This document shows, in pieces, positions 44,401-57,064 of a DNA stretch of 64,000 bases. Source of the DNA: Microvelia longipes. Taxonomy: Eukaryota > Arthropoda > Insecta > Hemiptera > Veliidae. The DNA is taken from NCBI GenBank assembly GCA_018340805.1, contig JACMZG010001911.1, positions 31,867,413-31,931,412 on the forward strand, written 5' to 3'. A program made the translations under genes and the position numbers. Every line of letters starts with the position of its first letter. Within the stretch, counting starts at the first letter, position 1. The notes below the pieces were generated by a model. The model saw only the letters and a program-made list of their open reading frames with translations, was not told the origin of the DNA and ran no database searches.

Positions 44401-45430
44401 AAAAACATAAATTATTTAAGAATTAATTAATATGCTTAGTAATAAAACTCAAGTTCCCTTTCGTGGTTTATTTTTGAAAAGAAATAACTTAATAAGAACA
44501 AACATTGATACATCTAATTAATAATAATACGGGTTTAAAAATTTTCAAGAATAAATTACATCTGATACTTTTAATAAATAACAAATATATTTAATAAAAC
44601 CAAAATGAAAAATAATTTTATTATCATATTTAATGCATTTATTTTAATTAATAACTAGTTAGTAATAAATATTGCGTGCTAATTATTCATTAGTCATTAT
44701 TCTTTTCTTTTTTTGCTCACCATTTCATTTATCATTTAATAATAATTACCATCTATTTATTTAAATCGCATATTTTAATTGAAAAATATAAAAGGCTTAA
44801 AACGTTTTAAAATATAATTTTGATGCCCTTGTGTGGGAGGTGTGCAGAAACCCGTAACAAATTATAATAATAGTTTGCATATTTTCTTATATATTAATTT
44901 TTTTACAGTAAAAATATCATTTATCTGTGTTGCTGACAAATTATTATATAATATATGATAATTTGTCATAAAATCTTCACATGATTGTTTCCTATTTTTT
45001 TTTTGTGTTTATTATAATTTTTCAAACAATGATATGTTTATAGTTTTGCTAAAAAAAGGAAAAAAGGGTTCGGCTCTTCGTTTCTTGGTTTTTGTCCAGT
45101 AACAGTTTGTCGTATTAGTATCAATATTGTATGTGGCTCATACACGAATTGCCAAATCTATAGCCAAAAGACGTCATGTGTTCGTATAAAGATATATTGC
45201 CTAAACCAATAGTTTCTTGACTATTTAATAGATGTCAAAAAATAAAAAAATAAATATATGTCAAATGATAAATAACTGGAATTCATGATAATTTATTAAT
45301 TAAATACATAATAGTATAAATGTAAAAGTTGTTAGCCTAAAATAATATTTTTCAAGGTTTTGTAAATTTTTGAAATTTTGCAGTCATTGTCTTATTATAT
45401 CTTAAGTTATCATATTGTTTACATTTTTGC
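44401..45430. other. Intergenic, nothing recognised
   Basis: Very AT-rich. No gene or element is supported. Confidence 0.5.
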
Positions 45431-45451
45431 ACACTCACTCGAAACACACCA

Positions 45452-45453
<2 letters not shown>

Positions 45454-45513
<60 letters not shown>

Positions 45514-45553
45514 ATATTATATATATATATATAATATATATATATATATATAA
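45454..45553. repeat. (CA)n then (TA)n compound microsatellite
   Basis: A CA run to about 45511, followed by an interrupted TA run. Confidence 0.95.
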
Positions 45554-45659
45554 ATATATGAAAAAACCGGCTGCATACATAAATCCTTCGCGTTTGTAAT
45601 TTTAAGTATGTACGATACAATATATAATATATATATGTATATATATCGATCAGTAAGTC

Positions 45660-46540
45660 CATATCTATTTTAAAAAATCGTTCCTCCTTTCATGATCCGA
45701 ATTTGTTAAGCATATTTTTCCTTTGTTAGTTCACTCAATATAAGTGAATTATTTTGTTTGATTAATTTCTTTATATTGATATAAAATAATTTTTGTTGTT
45801 TTATGATAATATGCTCAATCTAAGTTTTAGATAGTGCAGACATAAAAGCTTAAATAAATTAGATGTAAAAATAATGAAGACTTTTTAAAAACATGTTTAA
45901 TTTACATATCAACATTTACATATCATCACATTTAATTTAAGCATTTAATTGTAACGGTCCAATAATTAATTTTCAAACGACTGAATTACCAATATTACGA
46001 TAAAATAAACCTTATTTATTTTACATTAATACATAAAATATTATTTTATGTATATTTTTATGTAATTAATCATTTATAAGTTATTGGAATAACAATTCAC
46101 ATAAAAATATTCCACTGTAGAGATATATTTCTTGAGAACATAGTTTGACAAGGTTTTGATAAATTAGAATAAATTATTAAATAAATACGTTATTGAGCTA
46201 AACTGAATTTTTAAATTAATTTTTCTATGGACAGTACATAGAGTGTAAAATCAGTTTTAAAACGCCATAACATCTAATAAATGCTCCAAATTTATTTAGA
46301 GAGAAATAAAAATTACATAAAGGAATTGGTCCATTTTAAATGACCTTATAAAGAAGATGCAAATTGAACCAAATAATGCATAATTTACGTTTGAGTAATA
46401 GGGTGATAAATAGATAGTATGTTCTATATATGCTAATAAATAGACAAATATATTGTCAGACTATATTCACTTCTAAAATAAGATATTGTAGTATATATTG
46501 ATATAGGCCACTTGGGCATTTTAACAGCTAAAAGTAATCT
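45660..46540. other. Intergenic, nothing recognised
   Basis: AT-rich sequence without a supported feature. Confidence 0.5.
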
Positions 46541-46544
46541 TTTT

Positions 46545-47340
46545 GCTTTTCCTCATTTATACCGAAGGTATATAGGAAAAGTATAGTAAAAAATCCGAAA
46601 CCGGAATGTCACTGTAATTATCCGTTTCAGGCGTTTCTAAGGCCTCCTGAGTGGTTTTCGCAAAGTTGTCTGTCTGTATGTGTGTGTGTTATCATCGTAG
46701 CGCCCAGTGTATTTATGCTAGAGAGTTGGAATTTAGCACAAAAATCAGTCTACCGCTTTAGATGTGCTATTATTGGAAAATATTTTTTTATAACGTCATT
46801 AACCTGCATTAATGACTCATCAAAAATGTCGAAAACTCATAAAATACAAAAAAAATAGGCGAAACAATTGAAATTGAGCACGCATGTAGCCATGTATAAG
46901 ACTACCATATGAGCTAAGTTTCATCTCATTATCAGCATTAGTTTAATTTTCGAATGATTTGTATACGTCTTTTTAAAAAAATGTAAAAAATAGGGAAATT
47001 ATCAAATTGAGTTTAAATTTGGTACAATTGTATCCCTTGGCGTAATAAATAAGTGTACTAATTTTCGTTATAATGCAACAAGTCTATCTATGAATTTTGT
47101 TGTATTAAAAAAGTTAAGCAGCATCGAGCGTGCTCAGTGCCTGGATAAATGACCACTGGGGATATAAGGAATGTGTTTACTATCTGAGGACGAGCAAAAC
47201 AAGTCCGAAGATGTGATGCAGTATAAATTTTACGACTTGTATCTCTGAGGACGAGCGAAGCGAGTCCGAAGCTGGGAGGATGAGCGTAGTGAATCAGATA
47301 TAATGAGAAAAAGTTCCGAGGTACCCCGTACCCGATTCTT
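46545..47340 (-). repeat. Family A copy with 5S-like module (most complete)
   Basis: Read on the plus strand it starts TTTTCCTCATTTATACCGAA and GGTATATAGGAAAAGTA (a self-complementary end), then GGCCTCCTGAGTGGTTTTCG, GTGTGTGTTATCATCGTAGC, the 5S-like segment at 47113-47165, two GAGGACGAGC blocks and GTTCCGAGGTACCCCGTACC. It is about 0.8 kb with no intact reading frame. Confidence 0.87.
47113..47165 (+). repeat. 5S-rRNA-like module
   Basis: GTTAAGCAGCATCGAGCGTG, then CTCAGTGCCTGGATAAATGA and CCACTGGGGA, matches the middle of animal 5S rRNA, covering box A (GTTAAGCA), the intermediate element and box C (GGATGGGTGACC, here with two changes). The 5' and 3' thirds of 5S are absent, so this is not a 5S gene. 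Confidence 0.75.
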
Positions 47341-47344
47341 TTAC

Positions 47345-48620
47345 ATTTTTTTAAACAGAAAACAATACGCATTCACAAAAAAATCATTAAAAATTAAACT
47401 ACAAATTCATTCAATTTTTAATTAATTCATATAATTTAATTAATACTAATGTAATTTATAATTATATTGATATAAATGAGTTTTATTTTATATATTTAAA
47501 TTATAATTATATGAGATAATTTTAAATTAGGATGAGGTTTTTAAAGATTAATTTTTAATGTCTAATTATTTTTTTGGATTTATACGGGGTACCCAATTTT
47601 CATATTAATTTCATAAATAATTTCATTTAATTGTAACGTCATCTGTACACCTTAAAATGGCACTTTGTATAATCGGGTCAGTCGTCCAACATTCCTTAGA
47701 TTTTATATAACTCCTTATATCTTATTATTTTTAACCCAGTTTTAGTTAAAAATTTGAAAACAGAGAAAGTTATTATATATGTCAATTTAGGCATTAGTAG
47801 AAGAGTATAAATATATGTATAAATATATATGTAATACTGCATGTCAGTTCTGCATTGCTTTATTCAACTGTACAAAGGAAAATGTTTCTGTTAGAGCATG
47901 TTTTTATTATTATAAGTTATTTAATAATTTGTTATTCAACTTGTTTAAGGATATGCAGGATCAAAAGTTTACATGATTTTAAAACTGTGGTATTTTAGTT
48001 TATTTATTAAACTAATGATTGACATATATACTTAGTTGTCGATCGTTGAAAAGTCCTAAGTTTAGTTACAAAGGAGGAAATGGATGAGCAGGTATTATCT
48101 TTATTAGTAAGATGTTAACTGGGTCTGGGTCTCGCTAAATACTTTCGTTTTCAGACTATATAACTGATTTGAGTTCGACCTCAACCTCTCTCTTATATCA
48201 ACACCTTATATAATATTGTCTTAACGCCCGGCGCCTTGCCTACCTGGTATTCGAACCGTTTTCACGACTGCATACATAAATCAACCAAAAGTATCAGTTT
48301 TGTAACTTAACGAGTTACTTGGTAGCTTACGTTGTATTTTAGTATTTTACGTACAATATGTAGTAGGTAATCGTTTTATTTACCCATTTTTTGGCACTGA
48401 GTCAGTATAGACGTAACTAAAAACAAAAAAGAAATACATTTAAGTTTCAAGCACAGTCCTACTCTAGCGTGTCACGTAATACAAAACAAATTAACTACAA
48501 CTCCTGCGAAAGCAATCATTTAAAGTTATATTTTTCTCTTGAATATTTGAGATGAGAATAAATAACACGACTTATTACATAAAGTTTGATAACATAGCCA
48601 CAGATTTTAGAATGAGGTAG
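47345..48620. other. Intergenic, nothing recognised
   Basis: AT-rich. A GGTTCGAAT-like word near 48250 (minus strand) has no supporting cloverleaf. No gene is seen. Confidence 0.5.
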
Positions 48621-49293
48621 TTTATTCACTGAGAGAAAAAATGACTTTTTCTGCACAACTAAATTATAGTTAAGGGCATATTTGTTGGTGTGAAACAGAA
48701 TTTTATTGCGGCCATCTAGAATTTAGTTAATTTAGTTAATTAACTAATAAAGATATTTTAGTTGTGTCAACTAAACTATAGTTAATCAACAACGTCAAAA
48801 ATATTGATCTAAATAAAAAAATTTAGTAGCGCGAACTGAAAGAATTTAGTTAAAGATTTTTTTTCATCCCTTCAACTATTTGTTTGTTGAGCGCTACGTT
48901 CAACAGTTATGGGCAGTGAAAGTTTCAGTTGTAATAACAGAATGAAGTAGTTAAGTTTTAAGTGTACTGTTTTAACTATTTTACAGTTGATACAAAATTA
49001 AACTATAGTTAGTTACAAATAGCTTTTTCTGTAGAGCTAACTAGACATATTTAGTTAGGATTTTTTTAAACCTTTAACTATAACTATTTTAGTTGTACTT
49101 AACTATATAACAGTTAGGAGCAATGAGAGTGCTAGTTAGTTATAACTGAACAAAAATAGTAAGTTCGGATTCGCTGCTACTGACTATCTAACAGTTGAGA
49201 CCCAATGGTAAACCCTAGTTAATTACAATAAGCGGCTTCTGTTTATCACTAGTGGAATATTTAATTTTTACTTTCTTCACCTTCTACTAATAG

Positions 49294-50293
49294 NNNNNNN
49301 NNNNNNNNNNNNNNNNNNNNNNNNNNNNNNNNNNNNNNNNNNNNNNNNNNNNNNNNNNNNNNNNNNNNNNNNNNNNNNNNNNNNNNNNNNNNNNNNNNNN
49401 NNNNNNNNNNNNNNNNNNNNNNNNNNNNNNNNNNNNNNNNNNNNNNNNNNNNNNNNNNNNNNNNNNNNNNNNNNNNNNNNNNNNNNNNNNNNNNNNNNNN
49501 NNNNNNNNNNNNNNNNNNNNNNNNNNNNNNNNNNNNNNNNNNNNNNNNNNNNNNNNNNNNNNNNNNNNNNNNNNNNNNNNNNNNNNNNNNNNNNNNNNNN
49601 NNNNNNNNNNNNNNNNNNNNNNNNNNNNNNNNNNNNNNNNNNNNNNNNNNNNNNNNNNNNNNNNNNNNNNNNNNNNNNNNNNNNNNNNNNNNNNNNNNNN
49701 NNNNNNNNNNNNNNNNNNNNNNNNNNNNNNNNNNNNNNNNNNNNNNNNNNNNNNNNNNNNNNNNNNNNNNNNNNNNNNNNNNNNNNNNNNNNNNNNNNNN
49801 NNNNNNNNNNNNNNNNNNNNNNNNNNNNNNNNNNNNNNNNNNNNNNNNNNNNNNNNNNNNNNNNNNNNNNNNNNNNNNNNNNNNNNNNNNNNNNNNNNNN
49901 NNNNNNNNNNNNNNNNNNNNNNNNNNNNNNNNNNNNNNNNNNNNNNNNNNNNNNNNNNNNNNNNNNNNNNNNNNNNNNNNNNNNNNNNNNNNNNNNNNNN
50001 NNNNNNNNNNNNNNNNNNNNNNNNNNNNNNNNNNNNNNNNNNNNNNNNNNNNNNNNNNNNNNNNNNNNNNNNNNNNNNNNNNNNNNNNNNNNNNNNNNNN
50101 NNNNNNNNNNNNNNNNNNNNNNNNNNNNNNNNNNNNNNNNNNNNNNNNNNNNNNNNNNNNNNNNNNNNNNNNNNNNNNNNNNNNNNNNNNNNNNNNNNNN
50201 NNNNNNNNNNNNNNNNNNNNNNNNNNNNNNNNNNNNNNNNNNNNNNNNNNNNNNNNNNNNNNNNNNNNNNNNNNNNNNNNNNNNNNNNNNNNN
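49294..50293. other. Assembly gap (1000 N)
   Basis: Exactly 1000 undetermined bases, probably a placeholder length. It lies inside the CACTGAG element, so repeats are the likely cause. Confidence 0.99.
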
Positions 50294-51073
50294 AAAATCA
50301 GTACAATGGTAGAAAAATATCAACACATACTAATGTAGTATTTAACAAAACTTAATAATGCAGTGTTGCATTCTCCTTTAATGTTATACTTTTATTGTAT
50401 CGATTGAATATATATCCTCAGACTTCGAGTCAGCTGTCATCCCTTTTAATTTACATAGTAACAATATACTGTTAAAAAATGTATTTTAGTAAGATATAAA
50501 TATTAAACTTAAGTATATACAGTTTAAAGAAATGTATTAATACAAAGTTAAGAAATGTATTATAGTGAAGTGATTGTATAATTAATATAGTTATATTGTA
50601 TTGTAAAGGAAAGTAATTATGTTACAGTACAGTTTGTTAACTAACGTATACTTATTATAACTAAATAATATCCTGAAAAATTCTGTTGTATTAATTAATA
50701 AATCACTTGATTGTATGTATATATGGTCTTACTTCAATTTTTTTCTTATTTCTTATTTTAATAACTTCATAACATTTTAAAAATTTGAATATTAAATAAT
50801 AAAAAAAGATTTTCGTGTATTTTTATTGTGATATTAATTATGATTGTAACAAAAGGATTATCTAAATTGCACATGAAATTTTTTTTCTATTTTTATTGTA
50901 ATATTACTATGATAAAAAAGGATTATCTACAATTATTTATGATTGTAGATAATCATATTGTTTTTGACATGGATTGTTTGAATTGTATTGTTATATTTTT
51001 AGTATAAATAAAAATTAGTTATCCAAATTTTTCAAATTTTCTTATTCTATTAAATACCCACACCATATTACTT

Positions 51074-51078
<5 letters not shown>

Positions 51079-51171
<93 letters not shown>
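51079..51171. repeat. (TA)n microsatellite
   Basis: An uninterrupted TA run of about 90 bp, adjacent to the palindromic array. Confidence 0.97.
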
Positions 51172-51172
<1 letters not shown>

Positions 51173-51189
51173 TGCTGAAACAGAGTTGT

Positions 51190-51395
51190 AGGTCCTACTG
51201 TACATACAGTAGAGACACTAGAAATACAGTTGGCTCTACTGTACGTACAGTAGAGGCAACTAGAAAATACAGTTGGCTCTACTGTACGTACAGTAGAGGC
51301 AACTAGAAAATAGAGTTGGCTCTACTGGTTGTACAGTAGAGGCAACTAGAAAATAGAGTTGGTTCTACTGGTTGTACTGTAGAGCGACTATAGAA
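51190..51395. repeat. 43-bp tandem repeat containing a palindrome
   Basis: Units start at 51232, 51275, 51318 and so on. Each holds CTACTGTACGTACAGTAG, a perfect 18-bp palindrome in the central units, then AGGCAACTAGAAAATA. About five units are present, with the outer ones diverged. Confidence 0.88.
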
Positions 51396-51545
51396 GAGGC
51401 TACTAGAAATTATGGTAGAGGCTACTAGAAATTATAGAAGAGGCTACTAGAAATTATGGTAGAGGCTACTAGAAATTATAGAAGAGGCTACTAGAAATTA
51501 GTAAGAGGCTACTAGAAAATTTAGTAGCGGCTACTAGAATATATA
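51396..51545. repeat. About 22-bp tandem repeat GGCTACTAGAAATTAT
   Basis: About seven copies of AGAGGCTACTAGAAATTAT with alternating GGT and AGA joins. It is derived from the second half of the 43-bp unit. Confidence 0.85.
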
Positions 51546-52089
51546 GTTGCTGGCAACAGAATATATAGTTGTTGGCAGCAGAATTGTATGTAGATGCAAG
51601 AGAATAATGGGATCGCCAACCTAGAAGTTCTAGTAGAGTCAACAAGAAGTTACTTGGGTTTGACTCAAAAATTCTTTGCACCTAACTAAAAGGTTTAGTT
51701 GTACCTAAGCACCACTCAGTAAATTTCCAACTGTACGGCTTACACTGCCCCTTACAAACACTAGTTCGACCTACTAAAATTCGTTCAGTTGGCGTTACTA
51801 GTTTTAGTTCCTTCTACTAAACAACCTTAACAAATGTTTAGTTAAAGTAACTTGATCCTTTAGCTATGTCAATAAATGTTTATTTGACTCAACTGAAAGT
51901 ACTTAACTGAAACCTTTAGCTGATACCAACAAACTCCTTTAACTAAAATATTTAGTTGAATTCGCAAAATGCCTTTAACTAAATCTGTTCTGTTGGATTA
52001 GTATATTCTAGTTGTCCTTAGATCTACTGAATTTTCTGTTTGCGACAATGTTTTTCCTATTGTCCTACACGGAATTTTTTCTCAGTGTT

Positions 52090-53560
52090 ATATTAAACTG
52101 ATGAAAATGATTATTTATTATTTTGATGTTTAATTAATAGAAAAAAATATTTTTTTTTATTTATTTAGTTAAGTACGACTACATAACAATTGTTATTAGT
52201 ACTTATGTTATAAGTTATATTATCGTGAGATAATTAGAAGGAAATATCCATTGATATCACTCCATAGCGTTCAGTTTTAAAGATCATTGAAAAAAACTAA
52301 ATTTGAAAAAAAACCAAGAGAAATTAAATTAACTTTAACATGATAATATTTTAAATACATTTAAACTAAGAGGTCTCTCGGCCACTGTCTCTTCAGCCGC
52401 CTAGGAGGATTGTCTGGAATGGTTAAAGAGAAAAGAGCCTGAACAAAAGGATTATAGTGATCAGATGAGGATTGATGAAAGGATTGATATAGAACTAAGT
52501 TTGTTCTTCGTTTGTCTCAAAAATCATAAAAAACGCCTTGCACTCCGCGGCACATAATGTTTTTAAATGTCTGGAGAAATGAGCTTGCTACAGATGAGAA
52601 GAGGTATCATACAGGCGACAGGCAAACAAATGCTTGTTATAATAAAACAAATGATATTGTTGTTAATATCATAAAACAAAAGCTATCTCTTTAGCTTCAG
52701 AGATAGAATGGACACAATAGTTTCCCTCTATAAGTACGGCAGCAGGAGATAAAAATAATAAAATCAAATAATTATTAAAATGAAAATAATATGAAAATAT
52801 AGAAGTGGTTTTACGAGCATGTTGAATTTGAATCGTGCATCGTAAATTTAGCCAGAATATAACGTGAAATTAATCGTGTTTCAAGTTCTCATGGGAACTT
52901 TCGATTTAGAACATTTCAAAATTCTTTCCAATTTTAAACTTGGTCCAAATAGATTTTATAATTGAACTAATTTAATTCAACTTATAGTCCTTGAAGTAAA
53001 ATTTCAATGGTATAATTATTTTGAGTTGGAAAGTAGTTCCAAATTTTAAAGAACGTTGACTTGTTAGTATTAAAATTCCACAAGAACAAACTATTTATAC
53101 ACCATTTATTAAAAAAATTTATCCTGTTATTAAAATTTGATCGCGTAATAATTTTTAAACAATTTTAATATAATTTTATCATTCTTTTATTTGACAAATT
53201 AATTTATTAAAAGTTATTTGTTTTCATCTACGTTTAGACACCAAACATGAAATCTTTTAAATAAATTTGTATATAAGCAATTATCCATGTTTTTATTTCT
53301 TCAAACGAAACACGTGGCCGGTAAATTAATGTTGTTTATAATGTTATGTTCGTAAAGCATGAAATTACATGTCTAATTGAATCTGAATCAATGGATTTCA
53401 TTTTGTCATTTGAACGACTCAAATACTCTTTAAAATAAGCCACTTAAGAGACTTCAAGTTAAAATATAAGTAATTTACTTAAAATCATCTTTTTCTATTC
53501 CCTTGGCAAACATATGAGAAAATCGTTGGTAATAATTAATGTAATGTATCTCATATCTAC
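52090..53560. other. Intergenic, possible old retroelement debris
   Basis: A slightly GC-richer stretch at 52375-52740 has no open frame I recognise. The rest is AT-rich. No gene is called. Confidence 0.4.
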
Positions 53561-53564
53561 TTTT

Positions 53565-54250
53565 TCCCCACCTACTAGGGTAGGTATATAGGAAAAATAT
53601 TGTTTTCCCAAAAAATTCTAAAACTGGGATTTCTTCATTTACTATCTAATACAAATCATTATGATAATACAATCATTGTGATAAATATAATCATGATAAA
53701 TACAAATCATCATGATAAATACAAATCATAATGATTATTACAAATCATCATGATAAATACAAATCATCATGATAAATACAAATCATTATGATAAATACAA
53801 ATCATTATGATAAATACAAATCTTCATCACAAATACAAATCTTCCCTATTCTGACGTTCTGAGTGGTTTTCATCATTCGTCTGTTAGCTGTGTATCTCTA
53901 ATCTTTATGTCTATGTGTGTTGATACCTGTGTCACGCATAACTAACGCTGTCTCTGCACGCTTAAGAGTTAAAACTAAAAACTTTAGATTTATAGTAAAA
54001 AAATATTGTTATGTTTATAGTTGTCCTGCCCGTAAAATAAAACTTTTTAGTTCATGTTAACCTATTTTCCTTAGGTCTTAGGAAATTTGACCAATCTAGA
54101 TAAAATTTAACAAAAAAGAAAATTGACCTCAGTGAATTACCCACATTTAATTTTGATAAAGGTTGCCAGTTTGAATTTGTCAACATTAAGGTTGTCTAAA
54201 TTTTTCAAACTTCTAACTTTTCTTCGACGCATAACAAATAGTTAGAACGC
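53565..54250 (-). repeat. Family A copy interrupted by a minisatellite
   Basis: On the plus strand it begins CTACTTTTTCCCCACCTACT and GGTAGGTATATAGGAAAAAT, and resumes after the minisatellite with CTGAGTGGTTTTCATCATTC and GTCTGTTAGCTGTG, matching the order in the 46545 copy. Confidence 0.7.
53648..53840. repeat. 19-bp minisatellite, about 9 copies
   Basis: CATGATAAATACAAATCAT repeats head to tail with small changes. It sits inside a family A copy and appears to have expanded from element sequence. Confidence 0.88.
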
Positions 54251-54318
54251 GTAAAACATACATAACAAATAGACAACATTTGTATGGCCATTTAATTTAA
54301 AAGTAATTGCCGATTATT

Positions 54319-54352
54319 ATATATATATATATATATATATTAATATATATAT

Positions 54353-54386
<34 letters not shown>

Positions 54387-54397
54387 ATATATATATA
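54319..54397. repeat. (TA)n microsatellite
   Basis: Interrupted TA repeat. Confidence 0.92.
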
Positions 54398-54524
54398 CTA
54401 TATTACATTAACTATAGGCTGCTAATGCACCCGTGAACAATAGAATAATTATTTATGCACCAGAGGTGTAAAGAACGCTATCATTTCCCTCAGCAGTTAG
54501 TTGCCAAAAGCCTAGAGAACCAAA

Positions 54525-54620
54525 GTATTTAACTCCCGAGGCGAAGCCGAGAAATTTATGTTTAACTCCCGAGGTAAAGCCGAGATAGTTATGACTATTA
54601 ACCTCTGAGGCCGAGATGGG
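54525..54620. repeat. Three-copy TTAACTCCCGAGG...GCCGAG repeat
   Basis: AACTCCCGAGGCGAAGCCGA (54531), AACTCCCGAGGTAAAGCCGA (about 54563) and a shorter AACCTCTGAGGCCGAGA (54600) lie in tandem about 32-38 bp apart. Each can fold on CGAGG/GCCGAG-type arms. Confidence 0.7.
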
Positions 54621-54659
54621 TAATTGCGAGTGGAAAAATAGCATTTCAACCCCAATAAA

Positions 54660-56310
54660 GTTTATTAATTAGTTTTTAGGGAGAAAAAAATCTCTTTTCA
54701 CTCCCATGGGAAAAAAATGTTGTTTCTTATTTTTGGGGTCAGAGCCAATCATATCCATATTTTTTTTTTTTTGGGGGGGGGGGTGTCCTCTAAATCTATA
54801 AACGGAAGCGATCAACACTTTCCCAAGTAACACTTTCTCAAGGGCGGCCCATCCTTAAACTTTTAAGGAGGACCCGACAAAATAAAAAAGTAAAAACTTT
54901 TTTATTCAAAATTCGTTTAGGTAAAAAGAAGTTGTTTGGAGTAATAAAAGCAGTTTGTATGTATTTGATTGAATAGCCAGCTATCTATCGTAATACTATC
55001 CTAAGCTTAAATAAACCACAAAACTCAAGACTCTATATTAATTTATTATTCTGTGGTCCAGCGTAGCCGAGGCGAGTAATACCGCCTTTATAGCTTTGGG
55101 TAAACAAGTGACTCTGAAAACCGCTACATAGTTTTAGTGAATATAAAAATATTAAAAATGTAAATATGTACAAAATTATTATTTATTATGTATATTAATT
55201 AATTAAAAGTAAAGAATGGAATCTCAGGTTTGAATTTGAATGTATTTTTCGATAAAAGACTGTATAATCGCGAAATATTTTGCAAGTAGGCACTTTTAAA
55301 GATGATTTCCTTGTATATCACATGAATATAAACTAACAGGAGTTTTAATTTAACTTGGTTGCTGATATATAGGGTATATATTATAATATTGTTCCTAAAC
55401 AGGACGAATTCTACAAATCAAGGCCATTCCTTGCGTACTAAAAAAGTTTTTTTTATTATCTATCATATATGATTAAGGAAATAAACGTTTGTCAGGAAAA
55501 GTTGTTTCTCATTTATTTGATATTTTTATGACGCCAAGATTTCTCTCCTAAAGTTTAAGGGAAGTAAGCTATCTTACTTCACACCTTCCTGACTTTATTC
55601 TAACAAAAAAGTTTTACAAACCATTACAATTTAATTTTTAATTCCACTTACACAATTGTATTATATTTAAAACTTGGTTTCTTATTCAATCTTAATAGTA
55701 TTGGTTTTATAATCTATAAAAGAGATTGGACGTGGAATCTACTTCTAATGTTCTTTATTAGTTTATATCTTTGTTCTAGTTTACAGCGCATGTAAAGTCG
55801 AACAATATATTAAGTATACCTAATAATTCGTTCCTGACGTTTTAATTACAGTGCTTAAATAAAGGAAACAATTAATAATTATTTGAGCTTTTCGAAGTAT
55901 GCTAACTCTATAAATGTTCATCATACCATCTTGACGAATACGTTTCAAAGTTTTAGAACAATTTTAAATTCTCTTTTAATTTTTAAACATTCCTTTATTT
56001 AATACATTTTAATTACCTGCTACTATTATGCAATGACTATTATATTTTTCCTTATTCTATTCTATTTTAATTGTAATTATTCATAATACGCTTTCATAAT
56101 TAATACATCTTTGATTCAGATAATTGATTGTTTAAATCATTAAACTCCAATGATCAATTATAAAGAAGCAAGGTCGTGTCATAATGTCAATTTAACTTTG
56201 AACAAAAGGATTCGACATTAAGATGACATTTGTTATCTGCAACGCATTGTGACCTTAATTATCAGATTTGCTTAGACATTTTTATGAGACAAATTCCATG
56301 CCGATATGGA
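54660..56310. other. Intergenic, nothing recognised
   Basis: It includes a poly(G) tract near 54772 and a GTAGCCGAGGCGAG word near 55065. No gene is seen. Confidence 0.5.
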
Positions 56311-56316
56311 TGTACT

Positions 56317-56443
<127 letters not shown>

Positions 56444-56544
56444 CTGTGTGTGTGTCTATTTTATATAATAATGTCTATGCCACAATTCATGTCTAGTTTG
56501 TTTGTTGTTGTTTAGTTTATGCTCTTAAATATGCAGTAGGCGTT

Positions 56545-56578
56545 GGGGGATCGCTAAGCGATCTCCGCGAAGCGGCCT
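56545..56578. repeat. Two adjacent GC-rich hairpins
   Basis: GATCGCTAAGCGATC is followed directly by CCGCGAAGCGG. The second is identical to a word at 36839-36849. Confidence 0.8.
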
Positions 56579-57064
56579 GTTAGTTGCTTATTTTGAGACG
56601 GATGCAAATCACATATCACAAATCAGTTATCTGTGATCCTTTAAATTTTTTTATGTGCTGATCCATTATTCACGCAGTATATATTGTCAGTAATAAATTC
56701 TTACACAGAAAATGTTTAGTAATACATCATAATCGAGATTTATGCTAGGTACACCTTACAATTGACCTCAAATTTAGATTAATATAAAGTCGGAGCAAGT
56801 TAATTTGAAGTCTTTCTAAATACTACCAATAAAACAGCTTAAGAAAGGGAAATGCAGGAGTCTGTTGCAAGTCGGAGTTGGTATACAGTGTTTTATCGCC
56901 AGACAAGTATTTCAAGTCTATCTAAACGATCCTTTATCATAAACGCTGATTTAATTCTATCCTTTAATCAATTAAGTATTTAATTTGTTACTAAAACACA
57001 CCTATGAACGAGATTTATGAAGTAAATTAGATTTTGCGGTATGCAAAAGAAGTAAGCGTGTAAT

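Larger units (their letters stand above)
48627..52087. mobile_element. Large element with CACTGAG inverted ends and TAGTT-rich arms
   Basis: The left end CACTGAGAGAAAAAATGACT (48627-48646) and the inverted right end CACTGAGAAAAAATTCCGTG (complement of 52068-52087) match. Both arms (48640-49260, 51640-52060) are dense in ACTAAA/TTTAGT words in both orientations. The interior contains an assembly gap, a (TA)n run and a palindromic tandem array. A CACTG end and subterminal repeats recall CACTA/EnSpm-like elements, but no transposase is visible and the target duplication is unclear (TTATT on the left, TTATA on the right). Confidence 0.65.

Noticed and set aside
44217..44408. Coding exon MFFLYIVG with donor GTAAGT
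   Set aside because: The sequence is the diverged hairpin end of family A (ACTTTTCC...GGAAAAA), and the donor arises from it.
45378..45662. His/Thr and Val/Cys repeat proteins
   Set aside because: They are translations of (CA)n/(TA)n microsatellites; the same applies to 36022-36267, 41446-41712 and 56268-56468.
47113..47165. A real 5S rRNA gene
   Set aside because: Only the central part is present, with changes in box C, and it lies inside a dispersed repeat.
48225..48330. tRNA gene from a GGTTCGAAT T-loop-like word
   Set aside because: No matching acceptor, D or anticodon arms can be formed.
49277..50326. 349-codon minus-strand open frame
   Set aside because: It is almost wholly the 1000-N assembly gap.
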